Positions 6,977-15,056 of a stretch of DNA of 15,068 nucleotides are shown in pieces. The stretch is from Alphaproteobacteria bacterium. Its GTDB lineage: Bacteria; Pseudomonadota; Alphaproteobacteria; Sphingomonadales; Sphingomonadaceae. The notes below the pieces were generated by a model. It had not been told where the DNA came from, did not search any database, and saw only the letters and a list, made by a program, of their open reading frames with translations. Where the stretch lies: contig VBAE01000273.1 of assembly GCA_005882415.1 (NCBI GenBank), positions 1 to 15,068 on the forward strand. Direction: 5' to 3'. The translations under genes and the position numbers were made by a program. Every line of letters starts with the position of its first letter. The stretch's first letter is position 1.

Positions 6977-7024
6977 CCTCCCCGTCGAAGACGGGGAGGG
7001 GGACCACCGAAGGTGGTGGAGGGG
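6977..7024. repeat. REP-like double-hairpin extragenic element
   Basis: Two perfect hairpins sit side by side in the gap before dinB. The first has a 10-bp stem CCTCCCCGTC / GACGGGGAGG with a GAA loop (6977-6999). The second is ACCACC / GGTGGT, also with a GAA loop (7003-7017), followed by GGAGGGG (7018-7024), which mirrors the left-hand CCTCCCC. This architecture matches the repetitive extragenic palindromes common in sphingomonad genomes. I see only one copy in this window, so the repeat claim rests on form and memory. It could act as a transcription terminator or mRNA-stabilising structure between the upstream gene and dinB. Confidence 0.6.
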
Positions 7025-8130
7025 TGACAAGGCTGGGGGTCCGCAAATTCCCCACCGGAACCCCCCTGCGCAAGATCATCCATGTCGACATGGACGCCTT
7101 CTACGCGTCGGTCGAACAGCGCGACAATCCGGAACTCCGCGGCCGCCCCCTCGCGGTCGGCGGCGGCGTCCGCGGCGTGGTCGCTGCGGCGAGCTACGAG
7201 GCGCGCAAGTTCGGCATCCGCTCAGCCATGCCCGCGGTCACCGCAAAGCGCCGCTGCCCCGAACTCATCTTCGTCAAGCCGCGTTTCGACGCCTATCGCG
7301 CCGTCTCCAACCAGATCCGAGCGATCTTCCTCGACTACACGCCGCACGTCGAACCATTGAGCCTCGACGAAGCCTATCTCGACGTCACCGAGGACTTAAA
7401 GGGCATCGGCATCGCCACCCGAATCGCCGAAGAGATCCGCGCCCGGATCAAGGAAGAAACCGGCCTCACCGCCTCCGCGGGCGTCTCCTACAACAAGTTC
7501 CTGGCCAAGCTCGCCTCGGACCAGAACAAGCCCGACGGCCTCTGCGTCATCACCCCCGCGCGCGGCCCCGCCTTCGTCGAGACGATGCCGGTGAAGCGCT
7601 TCCACGGAGTCGGCCCCAAGACCGCCGAGAAAATGGCGCGCCTGGGCATCGAGACCGGCGCCGACCTCAAGGCCCGGAGCCTCGAATTCCTGGCCGCCCA
7701 TTTCGGAAGCTCGGCGCTTTATTATCACGACCTCGCCCGCGCGATTTGCCACCGCCAGGTCAAGGCCGACCGCCCCTACAAGTCGGTCTCGGCCGAAGAC
7801 ACCTTCCTGGAAGACGTCTCCGACCCCGAAACCCTCCTCGCCGAACTCGACCGCATCGGCCGCCACGTCTGGGAAAAACGTGTCGTCGGCAAAGGCCTCG
7901 CCGGCCGCACCGTTAACCTCAAGGTGAAATACGCCGACTTCCAGATCGTAACCCGCGCCAAGTCCCTCGACCGCCACGTAAGCGGCGTGGACGAGTTCCT
8001 GGAAATGGGCCGAACCCTCCTCCGCTCCCTCCTTCCGCCCGTGAAACGAATCCGCCTCCTCGGCCTCGGCCTCTCAGGTTTGAGTGAAGGCGAAGCCGCC
8101 GAACCCCGCGAGCTCGCGCTGCCGCTCTAA
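7024..8130 (+). CDS. dinB: DNA polymerase IV (Y-family translesion polymerase)
   Basis: DinB is a low-fidelity polymerase that extends past damaged template bases. Catalytic carboxylates are present: Asp22 in IIHVDMDAFYASVEQ and Asp115-Glu116 in LSLDEAYLDVT, with Tyr27 at the steric-gate position. The fingers loop AAASYEARKFGIRSAMP, the palm segment GLTASAGVSYNKFLAKLASD with QNKPDG, and the helix-hairpin-helix VKRFHGVGPKTAEKM follow in order, then a little-finger domain (residues about 250-350). The extreme C-terminus RELALPL resembles a degenerate beta-clamp-binding peptide with E in place of the usual Q. GTG 7024 is the only standard start upstream of the conserved core, but it falls in the last base of the REP-like element and its GGAGG is only 1 bp away. 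True initiation is therefore uncertain; a CTG at 7066 just before RKIIHVD is an alternative. No LexA box is obvious. Its stop overlaps that of the convergent gene. Confidence 0.95.
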   Translation: MTRLGVRKFPTGTPLRKIIHVDMDAFYASVEQRDNPELRGRPLAVGGGVRGVVAAASYEARKFGIRSAMPAVTAKRRCPELIFVKPRFDAYRAVSNQIRAIFLDYTPHVEPLSLDEAYLDVTEDLKGIGIATRIAEEIRARIKEETGLTASAGVSYNKFLAKLASDQNKPDGLCVITPARGPAFVETMPVKRFHGVGPKTAEKMARLGIETGADLKARSLEFLAAHFGSSALYYHDLARAICHRQVKADRPYKSVSAEDTFLEDVSDPETLLAELDRIGRHVWEKRVVGKGLAGRTVNLKVKYADFQIVTRAKSLDRHVSGVDEFLEMGRTLLRSLLPPVKRIRLLGLGLSGLSEGEAAEPRELALPL

Positions 8131-8432
8131 AGCCGCTCCACCTCGCGGGAGCGGACCACGATCTCGTCCTGCTCGAAGCGCCGCTCCAGTTCCTTGCGAT
8201 ACTCCGTCCACCAATAGCGTTCGAGCCGGTCCGCCATCACTTCGAAGATGACGATCTCGTCGCGGCTGGTCCCGCTGCCCTCGTCCCACACCCCTTCCGC
8301 CGGGCTCCTCGTGTAGGCGGTGAGGCCGCCGAAGCGCTCGATCAGCTCCTCGCGCACCTTGGCGAACAGCGCGCGGTCGAAGCGGCGGCCGTCATTGCCG
8401 GCGAGCGGCAGCAGGATTTCGACGACGTGCAC
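8127..8432 (-). CDS. Conserved hypothetical protein, about 101 residues
   Basis: The GTG start at 8432 gives VHVVEILLPLAGNDGRRFDR as the N-terminus and has GGGAG a few bases upstream; an upstream ATG (8468) would add an atypical leader running toward the thiC leader region. The rest reads RELIERFGGLTAYTRSPAEG, then VWDEGSGTSRDEIVIFEVMA and YWWTEYRKELERRFEQDEIV. The beta-alpha-beta pattern and the ERFGG-T-Y-RSPAEG block suggest a small ferredoxin-like or Dabb-type fold. I have seen similar proteins in many proteobacteria without a function attached; that is memory, not a database hit. The TAG stop (8127-8129) overlaps the dinB TAA (8128-8130), so transcription of the two genes must collide or be insulated. 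The promoter would lie back to back with that of thiC. Confidence 0.78.
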   Translation of the reverse strand: MHVVEILLPLAGNDGRRFDRALFAKVREELIERFGGLTAYTRSPAEGVWDEGSGTSRDEIVIFEVMADRLERYWWTEYRKELERRFEQDEIVVRSREVERL

Positions 8433-8508
8433 TGTTGCTCCCGGCCCGCTTATCGGGCGCATCCACATTAATGGATTCCCGCTTCCCCGGATATGGCGAA
8501 AGGCCTAT

Positions 8509-8614
8509 GCCGCCTTTCATCCCCGGGGGACCGCCGAAGCGGTTGAGAGGCAGCCGATACCGCTGCGACCCGTCGAACCTGATCCGGCTGACACCGGCGT
8601 AGGGAGGGAGCGGC
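8509..8614 (+). promoter_or_regulatory. TPP (THI element) riboswitch aptamer controlling thiC
   Basis: The conserved core is easy to read: GGGGGACC, a P3 hairpin CCGC-CGAA-GCGG, TTGAGAGG (the CUGAGA-type box), a P3a hairpin GCAGC/GCTGC, then GACCCGTCGAACCTGATCC (the ACCUGAUC box), a CCGG/CCGG P4-P5 hairpin, and GGCGTAGGGA. P1 can form between GCCGC-TTTC (8509-8518) and GGGAGCGGC (8606-8614). It senses thiamine pyrophosphate and lies immediately upstream of thiC, its classic target. Confidence 0.95.
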
Positions 8615-8643
8615 AATACGCTCTCCCTCCATTTTGGAGAGCG
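8603..8643 (+). promoter_or_regulatory. Expression platform: competing anti-sequestor and Shine-Dalgarno sequestor helices
   Basis: CGCTCTCC (8619-8626) is perfectly complementary to GGAGAGCG (8636-8643), which contains the thiC ribosome-binding site 6 bp before the ATG; the loop is 9 nt. The alternative partner, CTCCCTCC (8623-8630), is perfectly complementary to GGAGGGAG (8603-8610), part of which is the P1 3' strand. The two 8-bp helices cannot form together. No T-run follows, so control is predicted at translation rather than termination. Confidence 0.7.
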
Positions 8644-8647
8644 ACAC

Positions 8648-10486
<1,839 letters not shown>

Positions 10487-10491
10487 GGCCG

Positions 10492-11187
<696 letters not shown>

Positions 11188-11211
11188 GGCGGGAAGAGGA
11201 GCCTGGGCCCC

Positions 11212-11283
11212 GAAGCCGGAATGGCCGAAATGAGCTAGCGCTACCGTGAGAAAGGCGGCGAGATCTACCTTCCTGCGGCCGAA
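11212..11283 (+). pseudogene. Relic of a second thiC 3' end
   Basis: Translated in frame from 11212, the DNA reads EAGMAEMS, a TAG stop, then RYREKGGEIYLPAAE-W. The functional ThiC ends EEGMAEMSEKFREKGGEIYL followed by PAAE and stop. Across the last 22 codons 19 amino acids match; of 14 base differences, 10 are silent third-position changes. That pattern indicates that this copy once encoded protein under selection and was not a recent duplicate. It now carries a nonsense codon (GAG to TAG at the SEK glutamate) and has lost the original stop. The stretch upstream (11188-11211) shows no further match that I can see. The following gene's upstream ATG (11283) begins in its last base. Confidence 0.85.
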
Positions 11284-11297
11284 TGGACTCCGCCTCG

Positions 11298-11798
11298 ATG
11301 CACAAATTCTTCTTCAAGGCGAATGACGACGTCCTTTCCCATTGCACCTGCGCCGCGGCCGAGGCGCCCGCCACGTCGTCGAGCCAGCTCGATTGCCCCT
11401 GGTGCGGCTGCGGCTGGCTGATCTCCTGCGGAACCTGCGGCAAGGCGTTCACCTCCGCCGAGGTGCGCGAGACCGACGTCCCGCTAGTGGAGTTCGGCCG
11501 CCGCGAAGTCGCCATGCGCGGACTCGAACATGTATCGGAAGCGGAGATCGCCGATTGGGCCGAGGGCATGGCCGAGATGCTCGACAATTTCGAGGTCGGC
11601 GACACCATCGCCTATCTCGACGGCTCCTATTGGCAGGTCGACGAAACAGGCATCCACTTCGACGGCTATTACGCCTCGCACCGGCTAGACCGCTTACCCC
11701 ACGCCGAGGCACTCCAAGGCCCTGAGTTGCTCGACCGTCTTCTCGGCGACCCGAAATACTGGTTCGAACGCGAGCGTGCAGACCGCGGCGAGGACTGA
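11298..11798 (+). CDS. Cysteine-rich (zinc-ribbon-like) hypothetical protein
   Basis: From ATG 11298 the protein has 166 residues beginning HKFFFKANDDVLSHCTCAAA. Cysteines are concentrated in the first 47 residues: Cys16 and Cys18 (CTC), then CPWCGCGWLISCGTCGKAF with Cys33, 36, 38, 44 and 47. The two CxxC pairs 7 residues apart look like a zinc ribbon or knuckle. The rest (LEHVSEAEIADWAEGMAEML, DGSYWQVDETGIHFDGYYAS, GDPKYWFERERA) is an acidic, tryptophan/tyrosine-rich domain that I do not recognise. An in-frame ATG at 11283 is also possible, but it is created by the last base of the thiC relic; neither ATG has a good Shine-Dalgarno sequence. The position right after the relic suggests that this was the original downstream neighbour of the lost thiC copy. 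Confidence 0.72.
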   Translation: MHKFFFKANDDVLSHCTCAAAEAPATSSSQLDCPWCGCGWLISCGTCGKAFTSAEVRETDVPLVEFGRREVAMRGLEHVSEAEIADWAEGMAEMLDNFEVGDTIAYLDGSYWQVDETGIHFDGYYASHRLDRLPHAEALQGPELLDRLLGDPKYWFERERADRGED

Positions 11799-11805
11799 TC
11801 CGGGG

Positions 11806-11830
11806 CGAGTCGGCGGGAGCGACCGACTCG
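11806..11830. terminator. Perfect 8-bp inverted repeat after the cysteine-rich gene, possible terminator
   Basis: CGAGTCGG (11806-11813) pairs perfectly with CCGACTCG (11823-11830) around a 9-nt loop, 8 bp after the stop. It lacks a T-run, so intrinsic termination is uncertain; an mRNA 3'-end stabiliser is equally possible. The rest of the 231-bp gap (11831-12029) holds the promoter annotated separately and no ORF that I can support. Confidence 0.35.
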
Positions 11831-11948
11831 AAGGCGGTGGAAGAACCGACGGGGCGGCACATTGCCACCTTTTTGAGCCGGTCCAACGCACATGCACGAG
11901 AATTGAATCACTTAAGTCGATGAAAAGATGGGGAGCAGAAACTTCGCG

Positions 11949-11977
11949 TTGAACAGGGCCAGAAGATACAATATTAT
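11949..11977 (+). promoter_or_regulatory. Strong sigma70-type promoter for the lipoprotein/89-residue gene pair
   Basis: TTGAAC (11949-11954) and TATTAT (11972-11977) are separated by exactly 17 bp; each hexamer is 5/6 to the consensus. The surroundings (about 11900-12000) are conspicuously AT-rich for this genome, including runs such as GATACAATATTATGATTG. Transcription would begin near 11984, leaving a leader of roughly 45 nt with the ribosome-binding site GGGGGAGGAG (12013-12022). Confidence 0.65.
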
Positions 11978-12029
11978 GATTGAACCGGAATGATGTTCGC
12001 TTAGCGCTTCTTGGGGGAGGAGACGGCAG

Positions 12030-12974
12030 ATGATGCTGCCACGCAAGTGGGTCCTGGCGTTTGCGCTCTTGCCGCTTTCCGCATGTGCCACTTTCGACGG
12101 CAGGCCGAAGAGTGTGATCACAGTTGCGCAGGCGGATGCGATGGTCGCTCTTTATCCGCCCGACAAGGCCATCGAACAGCTCGGCGGTATCGGGCCGGTG
12201 GATGCGCGCAACACCTACCGCAACAAGGTGGTCGCCGCCTATCTTGCGACGATCGATGCGCATTATGGGGAGTTCGTCAAAGGCCTGTCCCGATCCGGCA
12301 AGGGCTCTCACCTCGCGTTCGACACGATCCTGCTCGGTCTGACCGGCGCCGGAGCGATTTTCGATCACGCCGCGAGCGAGCTCTCCGCCGTCGCTACGGG
12401 GGTGGGCGGCGCACGCAGCAGCTTCGACCGCGAGCTGTTCGCGGACAAGGCCTTGCCCATCCTCACGTCGCTGATGGACAGCCGAAGGCTCGCCGTCCGA
12501 ACCGAAATCCTGCGCGGCCTGTCGAAGCCGGAGGGGACCTACACGCTCGAAGAGGCCTTTTCGGATCTCATGCGCTACGAAGCGGCCGGCACGATCGATG
12601 GCGCTCTCGCCGACGCCGCCGTCGACGCCGGGCAGCGCGCCCAGGAAACCAAATATGATTATTCCAAGGCGAAGGACCTGTGCGTCGTCGACGACGCAAC
12701 GGACGAGGCTCGCCGCACTCTGATGATCGCACTGGAGAACTTCGAACGGAAGGCGGAGACTTCTCCCAACGCCGCAACTGTGGCGCAGAGCCGACAGTCT
12801 ATCCAGAAGGCCGCTCAAGCGCTTGGCATCGATGCTCCCGTCGCGCCGGCGGACAAACCGGCCGCCTTCACACTCCTCATGTCCATTCGTGACCAGGTCG
12901 AAGCCCAGTGCAACAGCGCGAACGTCGACGCGCTGAGCGCAAAAATTACCGCTGCGGGAGTCACTTTGCAATGA
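12030..12974 (+). CDS. Predicted lipoprotein of an uncharacterised envelope family
   Basis: The 314-residue product has a lipoprotein signal (MMLPRKWVLAFALLPLSACA) with lipobox LSAC, Cys19 being the likely acylated residue. The mature part is mostly helical. A central hydrophobic, glycine/alanine-rich stretch (FDTILLGLTGAGAIFDHAAS then ELSAVATGVGGARSSFDREL, about residues 97-138) resembles a helical hairpin that could touch or insert in a membrane. It is followed by LFADKALPILTSLMDSRRLA, a block I recall from other unannotated alphaproteobacterial proteins. GGGGGAGGAG lies 7 bp upstream; a second ATG three bases later is equally usable. The stop overlaps the next start (ATGA, 12971-12974), so the downstream product is translationally coupled. 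Function unknown. Confidence 0.72.
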   Translation: MMLPRKWVLAFALLPLSACATFDGRPKSVITVAQADAMVALYPPDKAIEQLGGIGPVDARNTYRNKVVAAYLATIDAHYGEFVKGLSRSGKGSHLAFDTILLGLTGAGAIFDHAASELSAVATGVGGARSSFDRELFADKALPILTSLMDSRRLAVRTEILRGLSKPEGTYTLEEAFSDLMRYEAAGTIDGALADAAVDAGQRAQETKYDYSKAKDLCVVDDATDEARRTLMIALENFERKAETSPNAATVAQSRQSIQKAAQALGIDAPVAPADKPAAFTLLMSIRDQVEAQCNSANVDALSAKITAAGVTLQ

Positions 12975-13240
12975 GCGACACGATCATCCTGATGCACGCG
13001 TCGAACCTTCCCGGCATCGCCAAGGAAGCTCACCAGCACGAGCTGCTTCGCACGCTCGCAGGGCTGCAGACCAATTCCGGCAAGAATTATGCGATCTACT
13101 CGGATCCCGATTTCACCCCTACCGCCGGTATCGTCATTCTCCCCTTCCCGTCGGTTGGGCCCGCCGGGAGCACCAAAATCTGCGATGGCGAACTGACGAT
13201 CGGCGGCAATCGAGTCAAGGTGACCGCCTATCGCCTCTGA
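12971..13240 (+). CDS. 89-residue hypothetical protein coupled to the lipoprotein gene
   Basis: The product opens MSDTIILMHASNLPGIAKEA and continues HQHELLRTLAGLQTNSGKNY, then AIYSDPDFTPTAGIVILPFP and ends KICDGELTIGGNRVKVTAYR-L. It has no signal peptide or membrane segment, so it is predicted cytoplasmic, with an alpha-helical first half and a beta-rich second half. No family is recognised. The start ATG overlaps the TGA of the lipoprotein gene by 4 bp, the strongest sign that the two are expressed together. A larger in-frame ORF begins at 12908, but it lies inside the lipoprotein gene and lacks justification. The 61-bp gap to the convergent tail-collar gene is GC-rich with no clear terminator. 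Confidence 0.68.
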   Translation: MSDTIILMHASNLPGIAKEAHQHELLRTLAGLQTNSGKNYAIYSDPDFTPTAGIVILPFPSVGPAGSTKICDGELTIGGNRVKVTAYRL

Positions 13241-13301
13241 GCCGGGGGTTGGGAGCCTTGGGCCGGGCCCGAACGACGTCCTGTCGCTCCTCATCCACGG
13301 G

Positions 13302-13850
13302 TCAGGCGCAGACCTCCGCTCCGGCCGCCGGAACCGCCCCGAACAGGCTGATGCAGACGTTGAGCGGTCCGTCCGGCGATTCCGGGCCGGTCACGTTCGG
13401 CAACCCGAACGTCGTGGTGCCGTCGCCGCCGTAGGTGGTGCCGATCAGGCTGAAGAGCTGTTGATTTTCCGACACCGGGAACAGGGACCCCTGGCAGTAG
13501 TACCAGCCCGCCGGCGCGAAGGGGAAGGCGAAGATCCGGGTTTCGCCGAGATAGGGATCGCTGGCGGCGACGTCTGCGCAGACCGCCGCCTCCGAGCCCG
13601 CTTCCGGCCGCCCCGGATAGTCGCCGGCGACCGCGATGCAATATTCGAGGGTGCCGGTTTCGGCCGGCAGCGGCGGCAGGTCGGGCAGGCCGAAATCGGT
13701 CTTCCCGTCGCCGCCATAGGTAATCTGGAGCAGGCTGAACAAAGCCGTGTTGGAGCCGATCGGCAGCAACTGCCCCTTGCACGCCATCCATCCCGGCGGA
13801 GCGAAGCCGAACGGCATCGCCCTCACCTCGCCGATGAATATCAAGCCCAT
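13302..13850 (-). CDS. Double phage-tail-collar domain protein (microcystin-dependent-protein-like)
   Basis: The 182-residue product contains two copies of a tail collar (PF07484-type) module in tandem. Copy one is residues about 6-80: IGEVRAMPFGFAPPGWMACK, GQLLPIGSNTALFSLLQITY, GGDGKTDFGLPDL, and LEYCIAVAGDYPGR. Copy two is residues about 100-175: LGETRIFAFPFAPAGWYYCQ, GSLFPVSENQQLFSLIGTTY, GGDGTTTFGLPNV, and LNVCISLFGAVP. In phage the collar domain sits on tail fibres; many bacterial chromosomes carry free-standing versions of unknown role, some named after a microcystin-responsive gene. ATG 13850 has GGGAG shortly upstream; the longer upstream frame has no ribosome-binding support. It lies 34 bp downstream of a one-module paralogue on the same strand. 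No other phage genes are near. Confidence 0.85.
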   Translation of the reverse strand: MGLIFIGEVRAMPFGFAPPGWMACKGQLLPIGSNTALFSLLQITYGGDGKTDFGLPDLPPLPAETGTLEYCIAVAGDYPGRPEAGSEAAVCADVAASDPYLGETRIFAFPFAPAGWYYCQGSLFPVSENQQLFSLIGTTYGGDGTTTFGLPNVTGPESPDGPLNVCISLFGAVPAAGAEVCA

Positions 13851-13884
13851 GCGTCTCTCCCTTGGCCGGTGCGGCCGGCGCGGT

Positions 13885-14127
13885 TCAGGCCGCGGGCGGC
13901 GTGACGAGGATGCAAGTGTTGAGGAAGGCCCCGTTCCCCGCCGGGATTCCGGATAGCGACGGAAGCGCGAAGCTGGTGCGCCCATCGCCTCCATAAGCCG
14001 TGCCGAGCAGGGCGAACAAAGCCTGGTTTTCGGCGATCGGCAGCAGCTGGCCCTTGCACGGCGCCCACCCCGACGGGACCGAAGTGAAGCTCATCGCGCG
14101 CACGTCGCCGAGATAGGATCCGCCCAT
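13885..14127 (-). CDS. Single phage-tail-collar domain protein
   Basis: This is an 80-residue protein consisting of essentially one collar module: YLGDVRAMSFTSVPSGWAPC, KGQLLPIAENQALFALLGTA, YGGDGRTSFALPSLSGIPAG, ending FLNTCILVTPPAA. It lacks the long C-terminal region of 170-190-residue family members, and it aligns with either half of the downstream two-module protein, in particular the GQLLPI-NQALF and TYGGDG-T-F-LP blocks. ATG 14127 is preceded by GGAGG with 7-bp spacing. It is the promoter-proximal gene of a two-gene unit that diverges from the HTH/DUF4019 gene. It is either a natural minimal version or one member of a locus where modules have been gained and fused. Confidence 0.82.
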   Translation of the reverse strand: MGGSYLGDVRAMSFTSVPSGWAPCKGQLLPIAENQALFALLGTAYGGDGRTSFALPSLSGIPAGNGAFLNTCILVTPPAA

Positions 14128-14309
14128 AGCTGTTCCTCCAACGCGACCGTGCCGCCACCGAAACGACCCTGCGCCCCACGGCAGGCGAACACAAGCGTCA
14201 TGCCGAGAGGCCGCCACCCTGAGCCCCCGCCGGTACAATTCTTTGGGGGTGACGGGCGGCGGCGCGGCGCCCTAGCGTGTCGATAACCGGACCGCGACGA
14301 GGCGATAGA
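14128..14309. promoter_or_regulatory. Divergent regulatory region between the tail-collar genes and the HTH/DUF4019 gene
   Basis: This 182-bp gap must hold promoters for both directions. It has a GC-rich run (CGGGCGGCGGCGCGGCGCCC near 14260-14275) and an isolated TACAAT (14234-14239) that could be a plus-strand -10, but no convincing -35 at 16-18 bp. CCCCC (14224-14228) and GGGGG (14245-14249) flank it as a weak inverted repeat. No ORF here is supportable. Confidence 0.35.
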
Positions 14310-15056
14310 ATGAGGCAGGGATACGAGGCGCTGAGCGAAAAGGAGAAGGACACGCTTCGCCTTCTCCTCGCCGGCCATGACGCCAAGTCGATGGCGCGCC
14401 ACCTCGGCCTGTCGGTCCACACGGTGAACGAGCGCCTGCGCGACGCGCGACGCAAATTGTCGGCGACGAGCAGCCGCGAGGCGGCGCGGCTGCTTCGCGA
14501 GGCGGAGGGCCCCGAAACGGTCGGGGACAAGGCTTTCGGGGATGCGTCGGCGCCTTCGCCCGTTCAGGACGCCGCTTCAGCCCATTCCAGCCCGCATCCT
14601 CGCGCGGCCTGGGCGATCGGAGGACTCGCCATGATCGCACTCGTCATTGCCGCACTCGCTCTCTCGGCCGCACCCCAGGCGGCGCAGCACCGCGCCCACC
14701 ACCCCGCCGCCAAGGCCCGCCCCGCCCCCGAAACCGCCGTCACCGCGGCCGCCCGCAAGTGGCTCGCCCTGGTCGACGCGCAGAAATGGCAGGAAAGCTT
14801 TGCCGGCACGACCCAATCGTTCCAGACCAACAACACGTTCGAGATGTGGCAGTCGGCTTCGGTCGGCGGCCGGGTGCCGCTGGGCCGGGTCCTGTCGCGC
14901 CGCCTCGTCAATGAAGAGACCGTCCCCGCCGCGCCCGCCGGCCATCAGGTCGTTCACTTCAAGACCGATTTCGCCGCCAAGCGGGGCGCGACCGAAACCC
15001 TCGCCCTCACCCGCGAAGGCGATGGTTGGAAGATCGTCGGCTACCTCATCGACTAG
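14310..15056 (+). CDS. Membrane-anchored LuxR-type HTH regulator with C-terminal DUF4019 domain
   Basis: The 248-residue protein has three parts. Residues about 5-65 form a LuxR/GerE-type helix-turn-helix: LSEKEKDTLRLLLAGHDAKS, then MARHLGLSVHTVNERLRDAR and RKLSATSSREAARLL. Residues about 70-98 are a linker and 99-121 a single transmembrane helix (RAAWAIGGLAMIALVIAALA). After an alanine/proline/histidine linker, residues about 143-247 match DUF4019: AARKWLALVDAQKWQESFAG, TTQSFQTNNTFEMWQSASVG, GRVPLGRVLSRRLV, and GWKIVGYLID. The topology predicts DNA binding in the cytoplasm and DUF4019 in the periplasm, i.e. a one-component transmembrane regulator; the ligand is unknown. The start at ATG 14310 agrees with the MRQGYEALS beginning of similar sphingomonad proteins; an upstream GTG (14277) is less likely. 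It is divergent from the tail-collar genes, a natural candidate target. Confidence 0.85.
   Translation: MRQGYEALSEKEKDTLRLLLAGHDAKSMARHLGLSVHTVNERLRDARRKLSATSSREAARLLREAEGPETVGDKAFGDASAPSPVQDAASAHSSPHPRAAWAIGGLAMIALVIAALALSAAPQAAQHRAHHPAAKARPAPETAVTAAARKWLALVDAQKWQESFAGTTQSFQTNNTFEMWQSASVGGRVPLGRVLSRRLVNEETVPAAPAGHQVVHFKTDFAAKRGATETLALTREGDGWKIVGYLID

Noticed and set aside
8444..8458. GCCCG/CGGGC hairpin upstream of the riboswitch
   Set aside because: Only a 5-bp stem in GC-rich DNA, with no T-run or conserved context; too weak to annotate.
8619..8643. Rho-independent terminator in the thiC leader
   Set aside because: The hairpin contains the ribosome-binding site and has no U-tract after it; a translational sequestor explains it better.
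13302..14127. Reading the tail-collar genes as part of a prophage
   Set aside because: No integrase, capsid, terminase, lysis or other tail genes in the window; chromosomal stand-alone collar genes are common.
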